Positions 49,390 through 59,575 of a stretch of DNA of 64,000 bases are shown here, in pieces. This DNA is from Actinomyces urinae (lineage in GTDB: Bacteria; Actinomycetota; Actinomycetes; Actinomycetales; Actinomycetaceae), in NCBI RefSeq assembly GCF_900119695.1, contig NZ_LT632547.1:1394893-1458892 (forward strand), read 5' to 3'. Position 1 is the stretch's first letter, and each line of letters starts with the position of its first letter. A program made the translations under genes and the position numbers. A model generated the notes under the pieces. The model was given only the letters and a program-made list of their open reading frames with translations, made no database searches and was not told the DNA's origin.

Positions 49390-49539
49390 GTAAAGCTCCT
49401 CGCCGGATAGTGCGCCCTAAATCAAGACGTGTAGTAATTGGCGGAAAACAGGGGCAAACGCGCGACGAGTTGGAAGTTTATTGACCAAAACCAGGCTTAA
49501 CCTAAAGACATTGACCGCCAGACATGGGATAATGAGGCC

Positions 49540-50277
49540 ATGGCTTTTAAATTGATTCTGCTCCGTCACGGGCAAAGCGATTGGAACGAAAAGAACCTGT
49601 TCACTGGATGGGTTGACGTTCCGCTGACAGAACTAGGTAAGGAAGAGGCCGTTCATGGTGGCGAGCTTCTTAAGAAGGAGGGTGTCCTGCCGGACATCCT
49701 CCACACGTCCCTGCTTCGCCGCGCAATCTACACGGCAAACCTGGCGCTAGACGCCGCTGACCGCCATTGGATTCCAGTCAAGCGTTCCTGGCGTCTAAAT
49801 GAGCGTCACTACGGTGCGCTTCAGGGCAAGAACAAGAAGGAGATCCGCGACGAGTACGGCGAGGATCAGTTCATGCAGTGGCGCCGCTCCTACGACGTAC
49901 CGCCACCGGCAATCGAGGCTGGTTCGGAGTTCGCTCAGGATGGCGATCCACGCTACGCGGGCGAGCCGATTCCGGCAACCGAGTGCTTGAAAGACGTTCT
50001 CGAGCGTCTGCTTCCGTACTGGGATGAGCAGATTGTTCCCGATATCAAGAGCGGCAAGACCGTTCTGATTGCAGCGCACGGCAACTCGCTACGCGCAATC
50101 GTGAAGCACCTTGATGATGTTTCCGACGAGGACATCTCGGCAGTGAACATTCCCACCGGTGTTCCGCTACTTTACGAGCTTGACGAAGAAACGCTCAAGC
50201 CTATCAAGAAGGGCGGCACCTACCTTGATCCCGAGGCTGAGGCGAAGATCGCCGCTGTAGCTGCGCAGGGTAAGTAA
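49540..50277 (+). CDS. gpmA: 2,3-bisphosphoglycerate-dependent phosphoglycerate mutase
   Basis: The 245-residue glycolytic enzyme interconverts 3- and 2-phosphoglycerate. [18 protein letters not shown] holds the phospho-histidine (His10) and [12 protein letters not shown] the second catalytic His (about 184). The length is standard for dPGM. A strong terminator follows at 50289. No promoter could be placed with confidence in the 150-bp intergenic region. Confidence 0.95.
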   Translation: MAFKLILLRHGQSDWNEKNLFTGWVDVPLTELGKEEAVHGGELLKKEGVLPDILHTSLLRRAIYTANLALDAADRHWIPVKRSWRLNERHYGALQGKNKKEIRDEYGEDQFMQWRRSYDVPPPAIEAGSEFAQDGDPRYAGEPIPATECLKDVLERLLPYWDEQIVPDIKSGKTVLIAAHGNSLRAIVKHLDDVSDEDISAVNIPTGVPLLYELDEETLKPIKKGGTYLDPEAEAKIAAVAAQGK

Positions 50278-50288
50278 CCAAACTACAA

Positions 50289-50319
50289 GGGGGCGATGAC
50301 CGTTACGGTCATCGCCCCC
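50289..50319 (+). terminator. Terminator of gpmA
   Basis: GGGGGCGATGACCG-TTA-CGGTCATCGCCCCC followed by TTCTTG; 14-bp perfect stem. Confidence 0.9.
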
Positions 50320-50373
50320 TTCTTGTGCGCTAAGAACAGTAGGGAGCGCCTCTAACTAGCAGGAACACGTAGC

Positions 50374-51024
50374 CTAGTCGGTGAGGAAGCGTTCGCCCTC
50401 GATCAGGTACATGACGTTGCGGCCAACATTGGTGGCATGATCGCCAAAACGCTCGTAATAGCGGCCAATCAGCGTCAGGTTAATGATCTGCGCAGGAGTG
50501 AGCACAAAGCTGGGATCCAAAAGCATGCGGTGGAGCTGCACGTGCAGGTCATCCATCACGTCATCATCGGTCTGCATTTGATTTGCGAGATCGGTGTTGG
50601 GATCTTCCATCAGCTTGGCAGTGTTCTCGCCCGCGATGCGCGCCTGTTCGCCCATCTTCGTGACAATCTGTGCGATCTCGGGCGGCAGTGCGTCGGTGTG
50701 CGCCTGCTGACGAGCAATAACCGAAATGTTGCGCGCAAGGTCGCCCATGCGCTCTAGCGTCTTGGTCATGCGCAGGCCGGTAACGATCAGCCGCAGGTCG
50801 CGGGCAACGGGAGCTTGCAGGGCCAGAAGTTGCGTGCACATCTCATCGATAATGTAGGCGAGGTCGTCAATCCGCTCATCTGCATCGATGGTCTGTTCCG
50901 CCAGTGCACTGTCATTCTCATCTAGTGCGCGTGAGGCGCGGCCAACAGCTCGTGACACCTGCCCCGCCATACGTGAAAGTTGGTTGCCGAGCTGGGTGAG
51001 CTCCTGGGTGTACATCTCCCGCAT
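50374..51024 (-). CDS. phoU: Phosphate-system regulator PhoU
   Basis: The 216-residue protein starts at ATG 51024 behind GGAGG. It is two PhoU helical bundles with the metal-binding E/D-rich repeats (IDADERIDDLAYIIDEM, RMGDLARNISVIARQ, ERFGDHATNVGRNV). PhoU represses phosphate uptake signalling via SenX3/RegX3, whose genes diverge from it. Confidence 0.9.
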   Translation of the reverse strand: MREMYTQELTQLGNQLSRMAGQVSRAVGRASRALDENDSALAEQTIDADERIDDLAYIIDEMCTQLLALQAPVARDLRLIVTGLRMTKTLERMGDLARNISVIARQQAHTDALPPEIAQIVTKMGEQARIAGENTAKLMEDPNTDLANQMQTDDDVMDDLHVQLHRMLLDPSFVLTPAQIINLTLIGRYYERFGDHATNVGRNVMYLIEGERFLTD

Positions 51025-51122
51025 TCTTATTCCTCCAAGGTGGTGCTCGAGGCCCAAAGGGAGGGCCTACTTATAGCCGAAAGTAATAACACCATGCGCG
51101 GGTGTCCCGGCTGGATGCAACA

Positions 51123-51144
51123 GGTTAACGAACGGTTAACGGTT
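51123..51144. promoter_or_regulatory. Pho-box-like direct repeat
   Basis: Two 11-bp direct repeats GGTTAACGAAC and GGTTAACGGTT between the divergent phoU and senX3 genes. RegX3/PhoP-type regulators bind GTT-containing repeats of 11 bp; autoregulation is likely. Confidence 0.65.
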
Positions 51145-51171
51145 GGCGGATGTTTAGTGTAATCACGACAA

Positions 51172-52386
51172 GTGCCGGGTTTGCCCCCTATTGTCTATAT
51201 TGTGGGTGGTGTAGAGACCAGTTTGCTAATTTTGGTGGCCCTCGTCGGTTTATTTGTGGGGGCCGGCGCGGGGCTTGCATTTCGCGTATCGCAATCCCAG
51301 ATTCACGAATCAACACAGGAAGAGGGAATTGAGCCGCCTGTGAACCCGGAGCTTAAGTCGGCCCTCACCGCGATGGCGTCAAGCTCTGTCATTGTGGACA
51401 GCGAGAATCATATTGTGAGGGCGGATGCGCAGGCGTACACGCTCGGCCTCGTTCGTGACGAGGAGATTGCGCACACGCAGGTGCTTGAAATGGTTGAGGA
51501 CGTGCGTAAAAACGGGGTGACACTACGCAAGAAGATGCAGCTACCTCGCTCGCGGTACTCGTCGGATTCTCCCATTTACCTAGATGTTCGCGTGGCGGCG
51601 CTCCTGGGCGGGCGCGTGCTGATTTTGATCGATGACGAGACGAAGCAAAAACGGGTTGACGCGGTTCGCCGTGACTTCACTGTAAACGTGTCCCACGAGT
51701 TGAAGACTCCGATTGGTGCCATTGGTCTGATTGCTGAAACTCTGCAAGACAGTGACTACGATCCCGAAGTGGTTCGCATGTTCGCTCCCAAAATGGCGTC
51801 GGAGGCTACGCGCCTATCCACTCTTGTGCATGACCTGATTGAGCTTTCGCGCCTGGAAACCGGCGATCCACTGATGCGGGCCCAGCGGATTAACATTGAC
51901 GAGGTCGTGTGGGAAGCTGTGCAGCTCGAGAGCAACCAGGCGGCTGCCTCAAATATCGATATCGAGGTGGCAGAGCCGTGTGGTGGCATCGTGTGGGGTG
52001 ACCATAACCTGCTTGTCACCGCGGTTCGCAATCTGGTGGATAACGCGATTCGTTACTCGGATCCGCACACGCGCGTGAGCGTGAAAAGCTCGGTTGTGGA
52101 TGACCTGGTTCGCGTGGCGGTTGTGGACACCGGAATCGGTATGGACGAGGCCGAAAAGGAACGCGTGTTTGAAAGGTTTTACCGCGTGGATCCGGGTAGG
52201 TCGCGAAACACTGGCGGGTCGGGCTTGGGCTTGTCTATTGTGAAACACGTTGCTGCAGATCATGGTGGAACTGTTTCGGTGTGGTCCAAGAAGGGCCACG
52301 GTTCCACATTCACACTGGTGATTCCGCAAGCCGAGGGCGAAGAGAATGTGGATTCTGAGGATTTGGAAGAGAGCGAGGAAGGCTAA
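51172..52386 (+). CDS. senX3: Phosphate-responsive sensor histidine kinase SenX3
   Basis: The 404-residue kinase has an N-terminal transmembrane helix (about 18-40), a PAS-like region (about 65-165), the HisKA box NVSHELKTPIGAIG with phospho-acceptor His175, and a C-terminal ATPase domain (RNLVDNAIRYS, VDTGIGM, GGSGLGLSI). GTG start at 51172; an internal GTG at 51202 is possible. Its stop abuts the regX3 ATG. Confidence 0.9.
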   Translation: MPGLPPIVYIVGGVETSLLILVALVGLFVGAGAGLAFRVSQSQIHESTQEEGIEPPVNPELKSALTAMASSSVIVDSENHIVRADAQAYTLGLVRDEEIAHTQVLEMVEDVRKNGVTLRKKMQLPRSRYSSDSPIYLDVRVAALLGGRVLILIDDETKQKRVDAVRRDFTVNVSHELKTPIGAIGLIAETLQDSDYDPEVVRMFAPKMASEATRLSTLVHDLIELSRLETGDPLMRAQRINIDEVVWEAVQLESNQAAASNIDIEVAEPCGGIVWGDHNLLVTAVRNLVDNAIRYSDPHTRVSVKSSVVDDLVRVAVVDTGIGMDEAEKERVFERFYRVDPGRSRNTGGSGLGLSIVKHVAADHGGTVSVWSKKGHGSTFTLVIPQAEGEENVDSEDLEESEEG

Positions 52387-53082
52387 ATGAAAACGATTTT
52401 AGTTGTTGAGGATGAGGAATCGTTGCGCACTCCTCTTGCTTTCAGTCTGCGCAGAGACGGGTACGAGGTGCTAGAGGCGGAAAGTGGCGAGGTTGCGCTA
52501 GCAACTCTGGAGGCCGCCACTCCTGATCTGATCTTGCTTGACCTGATGCTTCCGGGAATCTCAGGCACGGAGGTGTGCCGCCAGGTGCGCCGCACTTCGA
52601 AGGTGCCGATCATCATGGTGACGGCTAAAGACGATGTGGTAGATCGCGTGGTGGGGCTGGAGCTCGGCGCGGATGATTACGTGATAAAGCCCTACTCTTA
52701 CCGCGAGCTGCTTGCGCGCATTCGTGCGGTGTTGCGCCGGCGCGTACCCGAAATTGAGAGTGGGGACGAGGAAGATGTCCTCACTGTAGGTAAGGTTCTT
52801 GTGCGCGTTGATCGGCACGAAGTCGAGGTGGATTCAGAGCCGGTTCACTTGCCGCTTCGCGAGTTCGAACTGCTTGAGCTTTTGATGCGCAACGTGAACC
52901 GCGTGCTTACGAGGACGCAGATTATCAACATCGTGTGGGGCCCTGATTATGTGGGGGACACGAAGACGTTGGACGTGCATGTAAAGCGCTTGCGTTCGCG
53001 CATTGAAACAGATCCTTCTAACCCGCAACTGTTGCAGACTGTACGTGGGTTGGGATACAAGATGGTGGATCCCCTCGAGTAA
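52387..53082 (+). CDS. regX3: Phosphate response regulator RegX3
   Basis: The 231-residue OmpR-family regulator has a receiver domain with Asp52 (LILLDLMLPG), Lys (PIIMVTAKDD, IKPYSYREL) and a C-terminal winged helix (EFELLELLMRNVNRVLTR, KRLRSRIE). Phosphorylated by SenX3. It presumably binds the 11-bp repeats at 51123-51144. Confidence 0.92.
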   Translation: MKTILVVEDEESLRTPLAFSLRRDGYEVLEAESGEVALATLEAATPDLILLDLMLPGISGTEVCRQVRRTSKVPIIMVTAKDDVVDRVVGLELGADDYVIKPYSYRELLARIRAVLRRRVPEIESGDEEDVLTVGKVLVRVDRHEVEVDSEPVHLPLREFELLELLMRNVNRVLTRTQIINIVWGPDYVGDTKTLDVHVKRLRSRIETDPSNPQLLQTVRGLGYKMVDPLE

Positions 53083-53140
53083 GTGCATGTAATTGCTGGT
53101 AAAATAGGGGCGTTGAGCTAACATCAGGAGTTTTACAGCA

Positions 53141-53647
53141 ATGACATTCAAAGTGGGCGAAACCGTTGTGTACCCACATCACGGCGCTGCCACAATCGAA
53201 GAGATTTCTACGCGCAAATTTGCTGGCAAGGAAAGAACTTACCTTACGCTTCGCGTGACTACGGGGGATCTAACTATTCAGGTTCCTGCGGAGAATGTGG
53301 AGCTCGTGGGGGTTCGTGACGTCGTTGACGAAGAGGGTTTTGAAGAGGTCATGGATACGCTCCGTGAAGAGAACACGGAGGAGCCTTCCAACTGGTCGCG
53401 CCGTTACAAGGCGAACCAGGAGAAGATTGCGACGGGCGATATTGTTCGCGTTGCCGAGGTTGTTCGCGACCTGTCGCGTCGCGACGCCCTGAAGGGCCTA
53501 TCTGCCGGCGAGAAGCGCATGCTCTCTAAGGCTCGCCAGATTCTGACTTCCGAGTTGGCTCTCTCGCGCGAGGTTGATGAGGACGTAGCTAGCGATCGCC
53601 TTGATGAGATCCTCGCGGAGGGGATTGAAGAGGCGGAAGAAGAATAA
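53141..53647 (+). CDS. carD: CarD-family RNA polymerase-binding regulator
   Basis: The 168-residue protein has the CarD N-terminal RNA-polymerase interaction domain ([20 protein letters not shown]) and a helical C-terminal DNA-binding domain ([20 protein letters not shown]). CarD stabilises open complexes at ribosomal and stress promoters in actinobacteria. A short hairpin at 53663 separates it from ispD. Confidence 0.95.
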   Translation: MTFKVGETVVYPHHGAATIEEISTRKFAGKERTYLTLRVTTGDLTIQVPAENVELVGVRDVVDEEGFEEVMDTLREENTEEPSNWSRRYKANQEKIATGDIVRVAEVVRDLSRRDALKGLSAGEKRMLSKARQILTSELALSREVDEDVASDRLDEILAEGIEEAEEE

Positions 53648-53662
53648 GCTGATCCTGCGATT

Positions 53663-53686
53663 TTGAGGCCGCACCTGCGGCCTCAA
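53663..53686 (+). terminator. Hairpin between carD and ispD
   Basis: TTGAGGCCGCA-CC-TGCGGCCTCAA followed by TCTTTATG; 11-bp stem. May attenuate rather than stop transcription, since ispD follows 20 bp later. Confidence 0.75.
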
Positions 53687-53706
53687 TCTTTATGCGAGGA
53701 GGCGTA

Positions 53707-54471
53707 ATGAGCAGTTCGGTATTTGCAGTAGTTACGGCTGCAGGTTCGGGATCGCGGCTGGGCTATGACATGCCGAAGGCGCTGGTGCAGCTAGCTGGAG
53801 TGCCCTTGGTGCGTCGAGCTGTGGATGGTATTCGCGTTGCGGGCGTGGATGGGGTTGTGGTGACTGCTCCGCCAACTCACTTGGGCAAGTTCGAACAGAT
53901 TTTTGCTGGAGAACCAGATGTAGTTGTGGTTCCAGGGGGTAGCATCCGCCAGGATTCGGTGTATAACGGCTTGCTCGAAATTCCTCGCCTCGCCAAACGG
54001 ATTGGCAAGGAATTGGATGAGCGCACACCCGTGCTCATTCATGATGCCGCCCGGTGCCTCACTCCCAAACGTGCCATTAGAGACGTCATTGAAGCGCTCG
54101 AGGGTGGGTTAAAAGCCGTCATTCCAGCGGTTCGCGTTACCGACACGCAAAAGGTTGTGGAGCCGGTGGGCGCCTCCTCGAAAATCGAAAGGGTCATTGG
54201 GCAGGTTGATCGCGCGCAGCTGCGTGGAGTTCAAACCCCGCAAGGATTTCACTGGGAAACCGCTATGCGCGCCCACGAGGCGGGCCGCGAACTCCTAGCA
54301 AATGGTGTGGAACTAACCGATGATGCGGGACTTGTGGAAGCCCTCGGTGAGGACGTGCACGTTACGCCGGGTAGCGCGCTGTCCATGAAGATTACAACCA
54401 AACTGGACCTGGTGGTTGCCACAGAAATCCTGGCCCGACCAGACCAGTATCAGAGCCTGCTGGACGAATAG
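53707..54471 (+). CDS. ispD: 2-C-methyl-D-erythritol 4-phosphate cytidylyltransferase
   Basis: The 254-residue enzyme starts at ATG 53707 behind GAGGAGG. AVVTAAGSGSRLGYDMPKAL is the nucleotidyltransferase P-loop with catalytic Arg and Lys; VLIHDAARCL and DTQKVV are also typical. It makes CDP-ME in the MEP isoprenoid pathway. ispF of the same pathway is 1.5 kb away on the other strand. Confidence 0.95.
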   Translation: MSSSVFAVVTAAGSGSRLGYDMPKALVQLAGVPLVRRAVDGIRVAGVDGVVVTAPPTHLGKFEQIFAGEPDVVVVPGGSIRQDSVYNGLLEIPRLAKRIGKELDERTPVLIHDAARCLTPKRAIRDVIEALEGGLKAVIPAVRVTDTQKVVEPVGASSKIERVIGQVDRAQLRGVQTPQGFHWETAMRAHEAGRELLANGVELTDDAGLVEALGEDVHVTPGSALSMKITTKLDLVVATEILARPDQYQSLLDE

Positions 54472-54541
54472 CGCAGACCAGCAATGAAACGAATTGGTTT
54501 TTGAATCCATAATTTTGTGATTTCGGGTTAAAGTCAGAAGC

Positions 54542-55927
54542 GTGACTACTTCATCAACTAATCACAGCTTTGGCAACGAAGCCCCTGCAAAAAAAGAAAG
54601 CATCCTAAATAAGACCGTCTTGGCATGGTCGCTTTGGGACTGGGGGTCCGCCGCATTTAACGCGGTTGCCACCACTTTTGTGTTTTCCGTTTACCTGACT
54701 TCCGGCATGTTTGCCGATACTGATAAGGCATCAGAGTCGCTGAGCCTTGGCCTCACTATCGCGGGTTTTGTGATCGCGCTCCTCGCGCCGATTACCGGCC
54801 AGCGTGCGGACCGGCGCGGTAAGGGCACGTTCTGGCTGGGCTTCAACACCTACGTAGTGGTGATGCTGACCGGCATGATGTTTTTTGTCCACCCCGAGTC
54901 GGTGTTTGGCCCGCTCGGTGCAATGTGGCTCGGAATCGCGCTACTCGGCTTCGGTAACGTCTTCTTCGAGTTCGCGTCCGTGAACTACAACGCGATGCTC
55001 GCACGCGTGTCTACGCCCAAGACGATGGGTCGCGTGTCTGGTCTCGGTTGGGGCCTTGGTTACGTGGGCGGCATCATTTTGCTCTTGATCCTCTACTTCG
55101 GCTTTATCGCCCCCGAGGTGGGCCTGTTCGGTGTAACCGCTGAGAATGGACTGAACGTTCGCGTATCGATGCTGCTCGCCGCGCTCTGGTTTGGATTGTC
55201 CACAATCCCCGTTCTCATCGCGGTTCCTGGCCGTAAAGTGGAAGGCACTGACGAGGCTGGACACGAGTCGATCATCGACTCCTACAAGCTTTTGTTTAAG
55301 ACCGTAAAAGATCTATGGAACGCATCGCCGCACACGATCTTCTTCCTGATCGCGTCGGCCATCTTCCGTGATGGACTCGCGGGCGTGTTCACATTCGGCG
55401 CTATCATCGCGGCCGGCACGTTCGGATTCAGCGCGGGTAACGTACTGATTTTCGGCATTGCGGCAAACGTTGTAGCGGGCATCGCAACTATCGGATTTGG
55501 TGCGTTGGACGACAAGATCGGCCCGAAGGCCGTCATTTTAATCTCGCTCATCGCAATGGTGGTAGATGGCATTTTGATCTTCATCCTTCACGATGCGGGC
55601 TCCGGCATGTTCTGGGTGCTTGGTCTGATTCTCACCGTGTTCGTTGGTCCCTGCCAGTCGGCTTCACGCACCTTCCTCGCCCGCCTTATTCCGCAAGGCC
55701 GCGAAGGAGAAGTATTTGGGCTGTACGCCACAACCGGCCGTGCCGTGTCCTTCCTCGCACCGCTGTGCTTCGGCCTGTCCGTGCGGCTTGGATCTAACTT
55801 CGTTCCCGAGGGAACTTCATCGCAGTACTGGGGCATCCTCGGCATTGTCCTCATTCTGTTTGTAGGTCTCATGCTGATCCTGCCGGTCAAGACCGAGCAG
55901 GCACATCTGGCTACCTTTGAGGACTGA
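54542..55927 (+). CDS. UMF1-family MFS transporter
   Basis: The 461-residue protein has about 12 transmembrane helices and begins with a charged tail. VLAWSLWDWGSAAFNAVATTF is the signature of the UMF1/Atg22-like family of MFS proteins, and QSASRTFLARLIPQGREGEVFGLY is characteristic too. It probably exports a small metabolite; the substrate is unknown. GTG start at 54542. Confidence 0.9.
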   Translation: MTTSSTNHSFGNEAPAKKESILNKTVLAWSLWDWGSAAFNAVATTFVFSVYLTSGMFADTDKASESLSLGLTIAGFVIALLAPITGQRADRRGKGTFWLGFNTYVVVMLTGMMFFVHPESVFGPLGAMWLGIALLGFGNVFFEFASVNYNAMLARVSTPKTMGRVSGLGWGLGYVGGIILLLILYFGFIAPEVGLFGVTAENGLNVRVSMLLAALWFGLSTIPVLIAVPGRKVEGTDEAGHESIIDSYKLLFKTVKDLWNASPHTIFFLIASAIFRDGLAGVFTFGAIIAAGTFGFSAGNVLIFGIAANVVAGIATIGFGALDDKIGPKAVILISLIAMVVDGILIFILHDAGSGMFWVLGLILTVFVGPCQSASRTFLARLIPQGREGEVFGLYATTGRAVSFLAPLCFGLSVRLGSNFVPEGTSSQYWGILGIVLILFVGLMLILPVKTEQAHLATFED

Positions 55928-56017
55928 ACGCTATGAGCGAGCCGCAGCCGCCCGCGCAATTTTCATTTCGCGGTTGGTGGCGTTTGCGCTAAGGAGAGTT
56001 AAACCGCTTGGAGCGCG

Positions 56018-56512
56018 CTAGTCTACGCGCTGCACTAGTGCAGACGCGATGCCCGCAACTCCTTCGCTCCGCCCGGCAAAACCCAGCTTGTCGGTGGTTG
56101 AAGCGGCGAAACTGACCGGCGCGCCCACAACCTCGCTCATGCGCGTCTCCGCCTCGGCCCTACGTGCCCCGATGCGTGGGCGTTCCCCGATGATTTGCAC
56201 CGACACGTTCACAATCGCGTAACCAGCCTGCTCCACCAGGCGTACTGTTTCGCGTAAAAGCGCCTCGCCGCTCGCGCCGGACCACTCGGGCCTTGACGTG
56301 CCGAAGTTTGTTCCTAAATCGCCCAGGCCCGCCGCCGCAAGTAGCGCGTCGCAGCACGCGTGTGCGGCAACGTCAGCATCGGAATGGCCTTCCAAGCCAA
56401 CCTCGCCGGGCCATTCAAGGCACGCCATCATCATCTTCCGCCCCGAATTCGCGGGCGCAAAAGCGTGCGTGTCAAAACCAATACCGGTGCGAATAGGTAA
56501 AAGCGCAGTCAT
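56018..56512 (-). CDS. ispF: 2-C-methyl-D-erythritol 2,4-cyclodiphosphate synthase
   Basis: The 164-residue enzyme has GIGFDTHAF (zinc Asp, His), [18 protein letters not shown] (zinc His) and [20 protein letters not shown]. It makes the cyclic diphosphate of the MEP pathway. It is convergent with the MFS gene and divergent from cysS. Confidence 0.95.
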   Translation of the reverse strand: MTALLPIRTGIGFDTHAFAPANSGRKMMMACLEWPGEVGLEGHSDADVAAHACCDALLAAAGLGDLGTNFGTSRPEWSGASGEALLRETVRLVEQAGYAIVNVSVQIIGERPRIGARRAEAETRMSEVVGAPVSFAASTTDKLGFAGRSEGVAGIASALVQRVD

Positions 56513-56580
56513 GGGGCCAGTTTAGCGCCGCGCGTTGAAGACGTTATGCCCTATGCGCGCAGGCTGGGTAGGCTAGGGGC

Positions 56581-58011
56581 GTGAATCTTCATCTTTACGA
56601 CACCAAAAGCCGTTCTCTCCAGCCGTTAAAACCCGTTCATGAGGGCGAGGTTGGCATCTACCTGTGTGGAGCCACCGTGCAGGGTAGTCCCCACATTGGA
56701 CACTTGCGGTCTGCGGTAGCGTTTGACACGCTGATTCGCTGGCTCAAGAAGAACGGTATGAAGGTCACCTACATTCGCAACATTACGGATATTGACGATA
56801 AAATTTTGAATAAGTCTGCCGAGGCTGGGCAGCCGTGGTGGGCATGGGCATCCAAGTTTGAACGCGAGTTCGCACAGGCTTACGACGCTCTTGGGCTTAT
56901 TCCGCCCACGTTTGAGCCGCGCGCAACCGCGCATATCCTTGACCAGGTGCAGCTGGTGCAGCGCCTTATCGATCGCGGACACGCATACCCGGATGGGGCC
57001 GGCAACGTCTATTTCGATGTGCATTCGTTAGATGATTACGGTTCGCTGACCCACCAGGATCTTGCGCAAATGCGCACCACGGAAGACGAGTCGCAGATCG
57101 ATTCCAGCGTCGAGGTGGGAAAACGGGACCCGCGTGACTTTGCCCTATGGAAGGCCGCTAAGCCCACCGAGCCGAGCACTGCTTCTTGGCAGTCCCCGTG
57201 GGGGCCGGGCCGTCCGGGCTGGCACTTGGAATGTTCCGCAATGTCGCGCCGCTACCTGGGGGAGGCGTTCGACATTCACGGAGGCGGAATCGACCTGCGT
57301 TTCCCACACCACGAGAACGAGCAGGCACAGTCCCATGGCGCTGGATGGCCGTTTGCAAGCCTGTGGGTGCACAACGCGTGGGTGACGATGAAGGGAGAGA
57401 AGATGTCGAAGTCTCTCGGCAACTCCCTGGTGGTTGCAGACATCTTGCAACGCGTGCCCGCACCGGTGTTGCGCTTCGCTCTGGGCACGGTGCACCACCG
57501 CTCTACCGTGGAGTATTCCGACGAGACCATCCGCGTGGCAGCCGCCGCCTGGGAGCGCATTTCTGGCTTCGTTCAGCGCGCCAGTGAGGTAGCGAGCGTG
57601 ACCGAGAGCGAGGTGGCCGAGCGAGCTGTGCCGCAAGCTTTCGCAGATGCGCTCGACAATGATCTGAATGTGGCTGGCGGCTTGGCTGTGGTTTACGAGC
57701 GCTTGAAAGCCGGTAACCAGGCCCTCACGGATGACGCCGGGGGAGAGGTGCGCGAGGCGTTGCTGGATGTGCGCGCAATGCTCGACATTCTCGGCTTGGA
57801 CCCGGCATCGCCGCAATGGGCCAGCGAAGAGGCGGAGGCCGGCGGGAAAGACAAGGCTCTGGACGTCCTCGTAAATCACTTGATTGAACAGCGCCAGCAG
57901 GCGCGCGGCGCGAAAGACTGGGCTACGGCCGATTCGATCCGGGACGGCCTGGCTGCCGCCGGAGTTGTTGTTGAAGATGGAGCTGACGGCGCCAGATGGC
58001 ATATCGGCTAG
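56581..58011 (+). CDS. cysS: Cysteinyl-tRNA synthetase
   Basis: The 476-residue class I synthetase has SPHIGHLRS (HIGH at 38-41), a zinc Cys (LCGATVQG, Cys29), the Zn-site segment RPGWHLECSAMS and FPHHENE, and KMSKSLGN. GTG start. Full CysRS length and the C-terminal anticodon-binding region distinguish it from the shorter mycothiol ligase MshC. It overlaps the rhomboid gene by 16 bp. Confidence 0.93.
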   Translation: MNLHLYDTKSRSLQPLKPVHEGEVGIYLCGATVQGSPHIGHLRSAVAFDTLIRWLKKNGMKVTYIRNITDIDDKILNKSAEAGQPWWAWASKFEREFAQAYDALGLIPPTFEPRATAHILDQVQLVQRLIDRGHAYPDGAGNVYFDVHSLDDYGSLTHQDLAQMRTTEDESQIDSSVEVGKRDPRDFALWKAAKPTEPSTASWQSPWGPGRPGWHLECSAMSRRYLGEAFDIHGGGIDLRFPHHENEQAQSHGAGWPFASLWVHNAWVTMKGEKMSKSLGNSLVVADILQRVPAPVLRFALGTVHHRSTVEYSDETIRVAAAAWERISGFVQRASEVASVTESEVAERAVPQAFADALDNDLNVAGGLAVVYERLKAGNQALTDDAGGEVREALLDVRAMLDILGLDPASPQWASEEAEAGGKDKALDVLVNHLIEQRQQARGAKDWATADSIRDGLAAAGVVVEDGADGARWHIG

Positions 58012-58649
58012 ATCCGCGCGTTCAAGAGGTCGTACCTCGCGGGCGCGGCCCTCTCTCGGAGCGTCTTGCCGGCCCTCTGGGCGTGGTCTTGCTCGTGTGG
58101 GTAGCATTCATCCTGCAACCGCTTGGAGGCCGGGAGTTACTGCTTAACTTCGGCGTTCCCGCCCACGATTTCACGAGGCCCTGGACCTACTTCACGTCCA
58201 TATTCCTGCACGGATCCGTGGCACATGTAAGTGGCAACACGACATTCCTAGCTCTGCTTGGCGTCCTGATTGGGCTAGAAGGGACGCGGCGCTGGCTGGC
58301 CGTGTTCGTGGGGTCTGCAATCGGTGCGGGCCTGTTTATCAGCGCATTCACGCCAGCGGGCCTCACTATTGGAGCGTCTGGAATCGTGTTTGGCTACTTC
58401 GGATATATCCTTACGGCCGCCCTCGTGGAGAGAACCCCGTGGGTGAAACTGGTGCGGATCGTGGTTGCGATTGCACTTCTAAGCGCCTACAGCGCCACCA
58501 TTCTTGTTGGTTTCCTACCATCTGGGGGAGTGTCCTGGCAGGCACACGTTGGTGGTTTTGTAGGCGGCATCGTGGTTGCGGTAATAGCCGAAAAGGTGGT
58601 TGAACCCAGATCCGAAAAGGCCACGCGGCGCCCTATAAATCGCTATTAA
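57996..58649 (+). CDS. Rhomboid-family intramembrane serine protease
   Basis: The 217-residue protein has six transmembrane helices, HVSGNTTFLALLG in helix 2, GASGIVFGYFG with the catalytic Ser, and AHVGGFVGG with the catalytic His. It overlaps the cysS end by 16 bp and the FAH-family gene on the other strand by 17 bp. Substrate unknown. Confidence 0.88.
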   Translation: MAYRLDPRVQEVVPRGRGPLSERLAGPLGVVLLVWVAFILQPLGGRELLLNFGVPAHDFTRPWTYFTSIFLHGSVAHVSGNTTFLALLGVLIGLEGTRRWLAVFVGSAIGAGLFISAFTPAGLTIGASGIVFGYFGYILTAALVERTPWVKLVRIVVAIALLSAYSATILVGFLPSGGVSWQAHVGGFVGGIVVAVIAEKVVEPRSEKATRRPINRY

Positions 58650-59418
58650 GCGTGGTGTTCCTGAGTGTTCCTAAATGTTCGATTCGGATTTCAATCGAAT
58701 CGCCATCTTTCATGGGGCCGGCTCCTTTGGGCGTTCCCATCAGTACAGCGTCGCCTGCAACAAATGAGAATGCTTCGGAAAGGAAACTGATTATTTCCGG
58801 TATTGTTCGCTTCAAGTAGGCAGTGTTGCTTGACTGCACTAGTTTCCCAGATAGGTGCGTTTCAAGATTTAGATTTGACGGATCCTGAACACTTAGATCC
58901 GTATTGATCCAGGGGCCTAACGGACAGAACGTGTTTGCTCCTTTTGCGCGGAACCATTGGGAATCCAGCTTTTGCCACGGCTGAGCAGAAACGTCGTTTG
59001 CAATCGTGTAACCAAAGATGGCTTCTCCAACTTCAGATTCTGAGATTTTGCCGTCGGTATCTTTCATGATGACGGCCAGTTCTCCCTCGAATGTTAGCGA
59101 GTCTGTGCCCTCTGGCCGCACAATGAGGTCATCGGGGCCGCACACCGCACTGGAAGGTTTCAAGAATGCCATAGGGGTGCTGAACGGTTCCCGCTTTTCG
59201 CCGGGTGATAAGAAGTTATCCCCGATCCCAATGATTTTTGAGGGAACAACAGGAGCGAGCAGCTTACACGATTCCAGGGGTTGCGCTTCGCCCGTATGGT
59301 TTGCAGGACCCGCAATAGGATTTCCTTCAAAGAACTTAACTTGTGTGATGCCGTCCGGGTCCTCGCAAAGCTCACCGTATGTAGGAATGGAATGTCTTAA
59401 AACTCTTACTAGACGCAT
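58633..59418 (-). CDS. Fumarylacetoacetate hydrolase-family protein
   Basis: The 261-residue protein has the FAH fold (KIIGIGDNFLSP, TFEGELAVIMK, YTIANDVSAQPWQ, GDAVLMGTPKGAGPM) with the metal-binding Glu and Asp residues. Members hydrolyse or decarboxylate 2-oxo-acids in aromatic or sugar catabolism; the substrate is not predictable. The gene is lower in GC than its neighbours, with an upstream stretch of low-GC sequence. Confidence 0.85.
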   Translation of the reverse strand: MRLVRVLRHSIPTYGELCEDPDGITQVKFFEGNPIAGPANHTGEAQPLESCKLLAPVVPSKIIGIGDNFLSPGEKREPFSTPMAFLKPSSAVCGPDDLIVRPEGTDSLTFEGELAVIMKDTDGKISESEVGEAIFGYTIANDVSAQPWQKLDSQWFRAKGANTFCPLGPWINTDLSVQDPSNLNLETHLSGKLVQSSNTAYLKRTIPEIISFLSEAFSFVAGDAVLMGTPKGAGPMKDGDSIEIRIEHLGTLRNTTLNSDL

Positions 59419-59575
59419 ATTTAAAACTCTACAGCGCGGAGTTTCGAAAAATGGGTGGTTTTATCTAGCAATGCCATTAGTATTATTCGCCACGGGATTC
59501 TGTCGGACACGCTGCCAGTAAGGTCAGAACTGCCTGTAGAATGGGCGCCAGTAAATTAAGCAAAGGCAGGTAATC